A stretch of 64,000 nucleotides of DNA from Taibaiella sp. Its GTDB lineage: Bacteria; Bacteroidota; Bacteroidia; Chitinophagales; Chitinophagaceae. The notes under the pieces were generated by a model. That model did not search any database, was not told the origin of the DNA, and saw nothing but the letters and a program-made list of their open reading frames with translations. Position 1 is the stretch's first letter. Each line of letters starts with the position of its first letter. This document shows, piece after piece, positions 10,118-16,168 of this stretch. The stretch spans positions 124,001 through 188,000 of the forward strand of contig JAHBTQ010000004.1 in NCBI GenBank assembly GCA_019638495.1, given 5' to 3'. The translations under genes and the position numbers were made by a program.

Positions 10118-11548
10118 TTATCCTTTTTTCTTTTCCAGCATCTCTACCAGGCTACCTACCGTTTCGTGGTCCAGTCGCTTGCCCTTTATTATCTTTCTTT
10201 CGTCAAGGAGATAAATGGTAGGAGTGCTATAAACGTCATATTTTGATCGCCAGTCGCCCACATGCTCCGGGTCCCACGTCGTTTCCCATGCATCCAGCTT
10301 GTAGCGCTTCACAAAATCCTTTGCCGCAGCTTCGTCGCCCTCTGTGCTTACGCTGTATATGCGCACACCCTTGTCTTTCAGCGATGCACGATATAGCGAG
10401 TCCAGCTTTGGCATCTCTTCTCGGCAATGCCCGCAGGTCGGCGCATAAAACACCAGCAGTGTATACTTCGCCTTCACTCCGTGCAGGCTTTCCTCTTTTC
10501 CGCTTGCCAGGTCCGGGAGCTTTATTTCTGGCGCCAGGTTACCTATCACATTGGGGGCAATTTTCATCGCCCGGTCTATGTATTTGTTCAGCTCTTCACT
10601 GCTTAGCCACGATGCGTCGCCCTTCATGTAGTAGTTCTCTACCAGGTACACAAACACTTCGTCCATGCCCATTATCTTGCTGCCTTCAGCATTTTTCGTC
10701 AGCCACCAGAGTGTATACTTAAAGGTCTCTTTTGTGCCCCGTGCTTTTGACAGCAGCATGTTGCACTCCTTTATCATACTGTCCGGCCAGGGTAGCACCA
10801 GTTTGTTAATATACTCCTCCAGCTTGGCATCGAAAATGGGTGTATGTATCAGCCGGTCATCCTGTAGATTATAATTGTCCCAGTAATGCCCTTTATAATA
10901 GTTGTAGGCAAAACTGCTGTCCTTGGTCTTACCATCTGCCAGGAAGTGCTCGCCCTCGGGCACCTGTGGCACCTGCAAGGCGCTGAATATTGCGGCCAGC
11001 AAGGTACCCGGATATTTCTGGGCCTGCTCCCTCCTGTACTTCGTGAGCTCCTTCGATGCAGCCGACGCTCGCTTACGTATTGCTGCCGTGTCCTCTGCGG
11101 TCTTGGCGTTGGTGTATTCTTTTTGAAGTCCCTGCTGCCGCTGGCTATAGTCCTTCAAAAACGTCACATATTCCAGGAAGTGCTCATTCTCAGGAGAATT
11201 TTTGAATGTCAATCCTTGCGGCAGCTTTTCTACCTCGGCGGTTACAGTAATGTCATCGCCTTTGTCCAGCAACAACTCGAAATAGGTCTTGTGATCTGAG
11301 AGCAGCATCATGTAGATACCGCCAATGAACTCAGGGTCTTTACTGTCAAAAACAGCCACGCCTTTTTTGTCAAGCCGTGCAGAATCGCGCTTGTAAATGG
11401 TTGGAAGGGGTTTACCATAATAATGCACGAGATAAACCATACTGTCCTTTACGCCGGACATCTTCAGGGTTATATGGTATCCCTCGCGCGCAACAACATT
11501 CAGCGTCATGCCCCAAAAAAGCAAGACGAGTGTAATAAATCGGTTCAT
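10118..11548 (-). CDS. TlpA-like thioredoxin-fold protein with N-terminal DUF4369/DUF5106-like region
   Basis: 476 residues. A signal peptide (1-20) is followed by a beta-rich DUF4369-like domain (about 22-120), a helical middle region (about 120-335) and a thioredoxin-fold domain (about 340-476) with the redox pair in CGHC (Cys372 and Cys375; APTCGHCREEMP) and the cis-Pro motif STPTIYLLD. These envelope proteins reduce or exchange disulfides. It is the first gene of the operon with the PPIase. A box TATTTTTG on the reverse strand (11611-11618) is a likely promoter, giving a leader of roughly 55 bases. Confidence 0.87.
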   Translation of the reverse strand: MNRFITLVLLFWGMTLNVVAREGYHITLKMSGVKDSMVYLVHYYGKPLPTIYKRDSARLDKKGVAVFDSKDPEFIGGIYMMLLSDHKTYFELLLDKGDDITVTAEVEKLPQGLTFKNSPENEHFLEYVTFLKDYSQRQQGLQKEYTNAKTAEDTAAIRKRASAASKELTKYRREQAQKYPGTLLAAIFSALQVPQVPEGEHFLADGKTKDSSFAYNYYKGHYWDNYNLQDDRLIHTPIFDAKLEEYINKLVLPWPDSMIKECNMLLSKARGTKETFKYTLWWLTKNAEGSKIMGMDEVFVYLVENYYMKGDASWLSSEELNKYIDRAMKIAPNVIGNLAPEIKLPDLASGKEESLHGVKAKYTLLVFYAPTCGHCREEMPKLDSLYRASLKDKGVRIYSVSTEGDEAAAKDFVKRYKLDAWETTWDPEHVGDWRSKYDVYSTPTIYLLDERKIIKGKRLDHETVGSLVEMLEKKKG

Positions 11549-11610
11549 AAACAGTCTTTGATCTTCCGCCTAAGACGGCTTCGATCCCAATTTGTGTTGG
11601 TTAGGGTCGC

Positions 11611-11618
11611 CAAAAATA
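11611..11618 (-). promoter_or_regulatory. -7 box for the thioredoxin-PPIase operon
   Basis: The reverse strand reads TATTTTTG, a match to TAnnTTTG, 62 bases before the ATG at 11548. No obvious -33 element. Confidence 0.4.
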
Positions 11619-11727
11619 GGCTATTATGCGATAGATGCATAAATATTCCACGGTATTACTCGCTAAAAAAAACTAAAAACACAAATATAGAAAACACAAC
11701 ACATTTCGATTTTTATACACTTTGTGC

Positions 11728-11756
11728 TTTGATTCTCCCAAACCTATTTATATTTT
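11728..11756 (+). promoter_or_regulatory. Promoter of the GlsB/YeaQ-like gene
   Basis: TTTG (11728-11731) is spaced 17 bases from TATATTTT (11749-11756), close to the -33/-7 consensus. Transcription would begin near 11761, just before ATG 11773, which excludes the longer ORF start at 11722. Confidence 0.5.
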
Positions 11757-11772
11757 TAGCAAAACTCCTTGT

Positions 11773-12096
11773 ATGCAACATCTCCTTCTATTTTCTCTTG
11801 CCAATGAACTTAAGGATTGGCAAGGCCTGCTCATCACACTATTCATCGGTGCAGTTGCTGGCTTCCTTGCACAGGTGCTTACGCCCGGGCGCGGCTATGG
11901 CACGGTAGCTACTATTATTATCGGTATCATCGGTGGCTGGCTCGGTAAAATACTATTCCGTAGTTTCCTTTCGCTCACCAACAATCCACTGATCAACACC
12001 ATCATTTGTGCCACTGCAGGCGCCTTCATACTTGCGCTGGTGCTCAACCTGATCGTTGGCGGCGACGATGGCGACAAGACCGACTACCGCGCATAG
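11773..12096 (+). CDS. GlsB/YeaQ/YmgE-family small membrane protein
   Basis: 107 residues from ATG 11773, preferred over the upstream ATG because the promoter overlaps the latter. Three hydrophobic helices carry Gly-rich motifs (LFIGAVAGFLAQVL, TIIIGIIGGWLGKILF, ATAGAFILALVLNLIVGG). This is the transglycosylase-associated/GlsB/YeaQ stress membrane family (usual length 80-110). An N-terminal stretch of about 20 residues is extra. Located in the inner membrane; molecular function unknown though members are often stress-induced. Confidence 0.85.
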   Translation: MQHLLLFSLANELKDWQGLLITLFIGAVAGFLAQVLTPGRGYGTVATIIIGIIGGWLGKILFRSFLSLTNNPLINTIICATAGAFILALVLNLIVGGDDGDKTDYRA

Positions 12097-12100
12097 CACA

Positions 12101-12117
12101 GCCCGGATTAGCTCAGT
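12101..12117 (+). other. tRNA-like 5-prime fragment
   Basis: Seventeen bases, GCCCGGATTAGCTCAGT, look like the acceptor 5-prime strand, positions 8-9 and first D-stem strand of a tRNA. The sequence then diverges and no D-stem partner, anticodon or T arm follows. Possibly a truncated remnant, possibly chance. Confidence 0.3.
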
Positions 12118-12202
12118 AGAAATTTGATATGTTTCAAACGTGTGCAACGCTGCCACGCGTGGGATAATCATGCAATCAACTTATCTTTAGCAAAAGATTT
12201 TT

Positions 12203-12210
12203 TAGGTTTG
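12203..12210 (+). promoter_or_regulatory. -7 box upstream of the secreted unknown gene
   Basis: TAGGTTTG matches TAnnTTTG and lies 24 bases before ATG 12235. This supports the internal start. Confidence 0.45.
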
Positions 12211-12234
12211 AAGTGTATTAAAATCAATGCGCGG

Positions 12235-13119
12235 ATGAAACGGATTTTCCCTTTATTGGCCTTGCTGGTTGTTTTTTGTAGCTCATACCGGGCCACTGCA
12301 CAGCAGATAAGCCCGCAGGATATGGAAAAGCTGCACAAGATGGAAGACTCGCTGGTGTTTTCCGCTGATTCTATGTTCAATGCACTTATTCCGGATTCAC
12401 GCCCCGCTTATTCGGAGAAATTTGCACGCCAGTTGGTACGTGCATTAAAGATTCCCAATTCCTACTGGTACCCTTTTGATACGCTGAAAAAAATGGTAAA
12501 CATTGTCATTGCCGATGATAATGCATTCCGCATATTCAATTGGGAGATCGAGCCTACACCTACCACCCGCCGTTATTACGGAGCCATTCAACTGGCACAC
12601 CCCGACTTAAAACTTGTGGGACTTAACGATTACAGCGCGCAGCTCGATGCGGGCCTGGAAGACAGTGTCCTTCCTGCATCCCGCTGGTTTGGCGCACTGT
12701 ATTATCGCATCATTGCGCATGACGTAAATGGCCAGAAAGTCTACACCCTGTTCGGCCTCAACTCCGGCAGCACCATCAGTAACAGAAAAATACTTGACGC
12801 ACTCACATTCACACCCAAAGGTGTCACTTTTGGAGCGCCCATCTTCGGCGTAGGCTCAACTAACTTCGCCCGCCAGCCGGTGAAGCGTTTCGTACTGGAA
12901 TACAAAAAGGATGTTACTGCCTCTATGAACTGGGACCCGGAGCAAAATATGATCGTATTCGACAGGCTTGCTTCAGTATCTAATGACCCCAGCCGCAAGT
13001 ACACTTATGTGCCCACGGGGCAATATGATGGCTTTGCCTGGAGCGAGGGCATGTGGAATTTGCATAAAGACATCATGCAAATTACCATACTAAAAGACGG
13101 CGAAGCCCCCAACGAATAA
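12235..13119 (+). CDS. Secreted protein of unknown function
   Basis: 294 residues from ATG 12235, where a signal peptide begins (MKRIFPLLALLVVFCSSYRATAQ); the ORF is open to 12124 but the promoter box at 12203 argues against that start. The mature part has no motif I recognise. It includes IFNWEIEPTPTTRRYYGAIQL and YYRIIAHDVNGQKVYTLFGLN, features I associate with Bacteroidota conserved hypothetical proteins, and ends acidic. Monocistronic, between the GlsB-like gene and the tRNA-Arg unit. Confidence 0.75.
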   Translation: MKRIFPLLALLVVFCSSYRATAQQISPQDMEKLHKMEDSLVFSADSMFNALIPDSRPAYSEKFARQLVRALKIPNSYWYPFDTLKKMVNIVIADDNAFRIFNWEIEPTPTTRRYYGAIQLAHPDLKLVGLNDYSAQLDAGLEDSVLPASRWFGALYYRIIAHDVNGQKVYTLFGLNSGSTISNRKILDALTFTPKGVTFGAPIFGVGSTNFARQPVKRFVLEYKKDVTASMNWDPEQNMIVFDRLASVSNDPSRKYTYVPTGQYDGFAWSEGMWNLHKDIMQITILKDGEAPNE

Positions 13120-13139
13120 CACACGACGCGAATTTTCCT

Positions 13140-13147
13140 TAGTTTTG
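13140..13147 (+). promoter_or_regulatory. -7 box upstream of the tRNA-Arg/GIY-YIG unit
   Basis: TAGTTTTG matches TAnnTTTG and lies 123 bases before the broken tRNA copy. It could drive a transcript through the broken tRNA, the GIY-YIG gene and the intact tRNA. Confidence 0.35.
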
Positions 13148-13292
13148 CGGCCGCAATACTCTATTCAGTTTGTCTTGGCATGTTTATGGCCAGGCTTACT
13201 TTAAGTTTAGAGGTATTATCTATAATTAAGGAATTGGCTGCAAAGCAGTCTGAAATTAACCAGCAGTTACGGTCCGGTAGCTCAGCTGGATA

Positions 13293-13312
13293 CCTGCCTG
13301 CCGGTAGGTAGG
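13293..13312. repeat. Palindromic insert 1 (degenerate)
   Basis: CCTGCCTGCCGGTAGGTAGG. As RNA the two 10-base halves still pair fully using two G-U pairs. Placed at the junction of the D loop and the 3-prime D-stem strand of the broken tRNA. Confidence 0.8.
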
Positions 13313-13329
13313 GATCACCAGCCTTCTAA

Positions 13330-13349
13330 CCTGCCTGCCGGCAGGCAGG
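13330..13349. repeat. Palindromic insert 2 (perfect)
   Basis: CCTGCCTGCCGGCAGGCAGG, a perfect 20-bp palindrome, placed between the anticodon loop and the 3-prime anticodon-stem strand of the broken tRNA. It is the same element as insert 1. From memory, palindromes of this type are dispersed in many Bacteroidota genomes. Confidence 0.85.
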
Positions 13350-13397
13350 GCTGGGGGTCATTGGCTCGAAGCCAATCCGGGCAAAAAAGTGGGAGGA

Positions 13398-13652
13398 ATG
13401 TTCTTTGTTTACGTTATCAGAAGCGAGGTGAACGGCAACTTTTATGTAGGAATGACAGAAAATGTTGATGTGCGGCTAATGCAACATAACCGTGGATATA
13501 CTCGTTCTACAAAAGCACACAAGCCGTGGACGTTATTCTTTTTTGAGTTATTCGAAACAAGAATTGAAGCCAGAAAAAGAGAAGTATATTTGAAATCTGG
13601 CTCTGGCAAAGAGTTGATTAAACAAAAATGGGCCAGTAGCACAGCTAAATAA
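13398..13652 (+). CDS. Small GIY-YIG domain protein
   Basis: 84 residues from ATG 13398 (a GTG at 13389 is in frame). The whole protein is one GIY-YIG fold: FVYVIRS...FYVGMT is the GIY-YIG core, NVDVRLMQHNRGYTRSTK carries the conserved Arg, and ELFETRIEARKREVYLKSGSGKELIK the conserved Glu and basic tail. This is the UPF0213/YhbQ-like group of stand-alone GIY-YIG proteins; family members may cleave DNA, function here unproven. It starts 15 bases after the broken tRNA-Arg and ends 88 bases before the intact tRNA-Arg, which strongly suggests the three form one unit. GGGAGG directly before the ATG is unusually Shine-Dalgarno-like for this genome. Confidence 0.9.
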   Translation: MFFVYVIRSEVNGNFYVGMTENVDVRLMQHNRGYTRSTKAHKPWTLFFFELFETRIEARKREVYLKSGSGKELIKQKWASSTAK

Positions 13653-13740
13653 AGTCGATGTAAAGTAGAACAGGGAGCGCGCGAAGAGAATAACACAAAA
13701 AATTGGCTATTAAACAGCCATAATAAAAACCAGCAGTTAC

Positions 13741-13814
13741 GGTCCGGTAGCTCAGCTGGATAGAGCACCAGCCTTCTAAGCTGGGGGTCATTGGTTCGAA
13801 TCCAATCCGGATCA
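13741..13814 (+). tRNA. tRNA-Arg (anticodon TCT)
   Basis: A 74-nt cloverleaf. Acceptor GGTCCGG pairs with CCGGATC (one G-U), the D stem is GCTC/GAGC, the anticodon stem CCAGC/GCTGG encloses CTTCTAA with TCT at 13775-13777, and the T stem ATTGG/CCAAT encloses TTCGAAT. Discriminator A at 13814; CCA is not encoded. It reads AGA codons. A terminator follows at once. A damaged duplicate lies 470 bp upstream. Confidence 0.97.
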
Positions 13815-13816
13815 CT

Positions 13817-13845
13817 AAACGTAAGCACACAGCTTACGTTTTTTT
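13817..13845 (+). terminator. Terminator of the tRNA-Arg unit
   Basis: Ten-bp stem (AAACGTAAGC with GCTTACGTTT), loop ACACA, then TTTT. Begins 3 bases after the tRNA. Confidence 0.88.
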
Positions 13846-13867
13846 GTGCCTATACCACCCCTAAAAC

Positions 13868-14935
13868 TTACAACTGAGAAACTTTAACAACCGCCAGCCC
13901 ACCTGCCAGGTGGCTTACATTATAACCCTTAGCCATCAGGAAATTTGCGGCATTCAGACTTCGTTTACCGGAGGCGCAGTATAATACGAGGTCGTCATTT
14001 AGGCTCAATTCACCATAGCGGTCAGAGAGTCGCGATAATGGAAGATTAACGCCTCCAATATTTCCGAATTCATGTTCATGCAATTCCCGCACATCTACCA
14101 GGCGCGCACCGGCTGCCACCCTGCGTTGTAGCTCATCAATCGACAATTCCGGCACGGGCACTTCGCAGGTTATAGCCGACGGCTTTGGCAGTTCCTTGAT
14201 GTTCCTGTTCGCCTCATTTGCCTTAAAGCTGAATGTATGGCTTTGCATGGTCAGGGCGTCTATCACCAGGAGTCGACCACTAAGCGCCTCCCCTGCCCCG
14301 GTTATCATCTTTATTACTTCATTTGCCTGGATGGTGCCCACAATGCCCGGCAGTGTTGCCACTACGCCTATCTCCGCACAGCTGGGCGATTCGCCCGCCC
14401 CCGGCGGCGTAGGGAACAAACACCGGTAGGTAGGCCCACCCTTATAATTAAACACTGATACCTGCCCCTCAAACCGGAATATAGCCCCAGACACCAGCGG
14501 CTTATTTTTCATTACACACGCATCATTCAGCAGGTATCGCGTATCAAAGTTGTCAGTCCCATCGACGATAATATCATAGTCGCTTGCAAGTTGCAGTACA
14601 TTTTCATTGGTTATAAATACCGGGTAAGACAATAGGTGTATGTCTGGATTCAGCCTGGTTATTACCTCGGCTGCACGCTTCGCCTTGCTTATCCCTAGGT
14701 CATTGACTGAATAGAGCACCTGCCGCTGCAGGTTCGAGAGCGACACAACATCTCCATCTACTATGCCAAGAGTACCCACGCCAGCCGCTGCGAGATATTG
14801 CAGTATGGGGCAGCCCAGGCCACCGGCACCTACCACCAGCACACGTGCCTCCTTCAGGAGCTGCTGTCCTGCATCTCCTATCTCAGGCAGCATTGTTTGC
14901 CTGCTATATCGTTCCCGTTCTTTCCTTGTCAGCAC
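13868..14935 (-). CDS. ThiF/MoeB-family adenylyltransferase with C-terminal rhodanese domain
   Basis: 355 residues. The E1-like domain (1-250) has the nucleotide-binding GAGGLGCPILQYLAAAG (37-53), DGDVVSLSNLQRQ and DGTDNFDTRYLLND, plus the Cys region YRCLFPTPPGAGESPSCAE. A rhodanese domain follows (about 262-355) with catalytic Cys in LVLYCASGKRS. Such proteins adenylate the C-terminal Gly-Gly of a ubiquitin-like sulfur carrier (ThiS or MoaD) and can load sulfur. Lying 40 bases downstream of thiH on the same strand, it is more likely ThiF for thiamine than MoeB, but no thiS or moaD is in view, so no symbol is given. Confidence 0.88.
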   Translation of the reverse strand: MLTRKERERYSRQTMLPEIGDAGQQLLKEARVLVVGAGGLGCPILQYLAAAGVGTLGIVDGDVVSLSNLQRQVLYSVNDLGISKAKRAAEVITRLNPDIHLLSYPVFITNENVLQLASDYDIIVDGTDNFDTRYLLNDACVMKNKPLVSGAIFRFEGQVSVFNYKGGPTYRCLFPTPPGAGESPSCAEIGVVATLPGIVGTIQANEVIKMITGAGEALSGRLLVIDALTMQSHTFSFKANEANRNIKELPKPSAITCEVPVPELSIDELQRRVAAGARLVDVRELHEHEFGNIGGVNLPLSRLSDRYGELSLNDDLVLYCASGKRSLNAANFLMAKGYNVSHLAGGLAVVKVSQL

Positions 14936-14975
14936 ATTATACCTTATTAACCCTTTACCCTATTTACCAATCAAC

Positions 14976-16085
14976 CTAAACTACCGCCTGCTCAAACCAG
15001 TCTTTCCATACCGGCTTATAACCAGTACGCTCTATCATCTCCTGCACCTCAGCCACCGTTCGGCTATCATCTATCTCAAATTGCTCCAGCGACTCAGGCT
15101 CCACACTATACCCACCCGGATTGGTGCGCGACCCGGCACTGATGGTGGTAGCGCCCAGCTTTATGATGTTGTCGCGAAACAGCGCACTCTCTCGTGTAGA
15201 CACCGACAGCTCTATCTCCTCATTATATATCCTCCATGCGCAGATAAGCTGCACCAACTCCTTATCGCTGATGACGACTTTAGGCTCTATGAGGCCCTCC
15301 GCCGGTCTCAGGCGCGGGAACGAAATACTATACTTCGTTTGCCAGTATTGCCGCTCCAGGTAGTCCACATGCAGCGCAGTGAAGAAGTTATCGGCACGCC
15401 AGTCTTCCAGGCCTATCAGCACCCCCAACCCTATCTTATGAACACCCGCATTACCCAGCCTGTCCGGCGTAGCCAGGCGATAGTCAAAGTTCGACTTCTT
15501 GCCCTTGGGGTGATACTGCTTGTAGTTGTCCTTATGATATGTTTCCTGGTACACCAGTACCGCATACAGCCCCTCGTCTATCAGGCATTCATATTCATCC
15601 TGCTCCAGTGGCTGCACCTCTATAGAAATGTTGGCAAAATGCGGGCGTAGCAGCTTCACGGCATTCCGCAAGTAGTCAACACCCACTGTTTTGTTTGCCT
15701 CACCGGTCACGAGCAGCACATGATCAAAGCCCTCCTTTTTCAGGAACTCCACCTCCTGCATCATCTCGATGCCTGTCAGGGTCTTCCTGCGCAGCTTATT
15801 GTCAAGGCTGAAGCCGCAATAGGTACAAATGTTCTGGCACTCGTTCGATAGATACATCGGCGCATAGAGCTGCACCGTCTTCCCAAAACGCTTCTGGGTA
15901 ATTCGGTTACTCATCTGGGCCATGCGCTCCAGGTACGGTGCCGCAGCCGGCGATATCATGGCTTTGAAATCCTCAAGGTCTCTCTTGGTCTTGCCCAGCG
16001 CGCGCTCCACATCAGCAGCGGTTTTGGCATAGATACTGTCCACCACTTCATCCCAGCTATGCCTGTCAAATACCTCTTTGAACAT
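14976..16085 (-). CDS. thiH: 2-iminoacetate synthase ThiH (radical SAM)
   Basis: 369 residues, normal length. A radical-SAM enzyme that cleaves tyrosine to dehydroglycine for the thiazole ring of thiamine. The 4Fe-4S Cys are 83, 87 and 90 (CQNICTYCGF), followed by LRRKTLTGIEMMQEVEFLKKEGFDHVLLVTGE, typical of ThiH. Conserved EYECLIDEGLYAVLVYQETYH and SFPRLRPAEG are also present. It forms a two-gene unit with the ThiF-like gene. The usual neighbours thiC, thiS, thiE and thiG are absent on either side. Confidence 0.95.
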   Translation of the reverse strand: MFKEVFDRHSWDEVVDSIYAKTAADVERALGKTKRDLEDFKAMISPAAAPYLERMAQMSNRITQKRFGKTVQLYAPMYLSNECQNICTYCGFSLDNKLRRKTLTGIEMMQEVEFLKKEGFDHVLLVTGEANKTVGVDYLRNAVKLLRPHFANISIEVQPLEQDEYECLIDEGLYAVLVYQETYHKDNYKQYHPKGKKSNFDYRLATPDRLGNAGVHKIGLGVLIGLEDWRADNFFTALHVDYLERQYWQTKYSISFPRLRPAEGLIEPKVVISDKELVQLICAWRIYNEEIELSVSTRESALFRDNIIKLGATTISAGSRTNPGGYSVEPESLEQFEIDDSRTVAEVQEMIERTGYKPVWKDWFEQAVV

Positions 16086-16119
16086 GAAACAAAGTTACCT
16101 GATTTCCACCCACAAAAAA

Positions 16120-16142
16120 GCGCCCCGTGAGATACGGGGCGC
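16120..16142 (-). terminator. Terminator after the NHL-repeat gene
   Basis: Nine-bp stem GCGCCCCGT/ACGGGGCGC with loop GAGAT; on the reverse strand it is followed by a T run (A run 16113-16118). Confidence 0.85.
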
Positions 16143-16168
16143 CATGGGCAAGTGATATAAAACTAAAA

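Larger units (their letters stand above)
13271..13383 (+). pseudogene. Broken tRNA-Arg copy with two 20-bp palindromic insertions
   Basis: Aligns base by base with the intact tRNA-Arg at 13741-13814, including the 13-base 5-prime flank AACCAGCAGTTAC. It carries two insertions: CCTGCCTGCCGGTAGGTAGG (13293-13312) after the D-loop base A of GGATA, and CCTGCCTGCCGGCAGGCAGG (13330-13349) after the anticodon-loop base A of CTTCTAA. GAGC of the D stem has become GATC, the T loop TTCGAAT is CTCGAAG, and the acceptor 3-prime strand CCGGATCA has become CCGGGCA. It is therefore unlikely to work as a tRNA. The anticodon TCT itself is intact. Confidence 0.85.

Noticed and set aside
11722-11772. Upstream start of the GlsB/YeaQ-like gene
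   Set aside because: It lies within or before the predicted promoter and adds non-conserved residues.
13442-13830. Reverse-strand ORFs across the GIY-YIG gene and tRNA-Arg (ending in RIGFEPMTPSLEGW-type or DWIRTNDPQLRR-type peptides)
   Set aside because: These peptides are the well-known artefact of translating a tRNA gene from the opposite strand; the tRNA fold is clear.
14763-15650. Forward 295-residue ORF across thiF/thiH
   Set aside because: Shadow of thiH and the ThiF-like gene.
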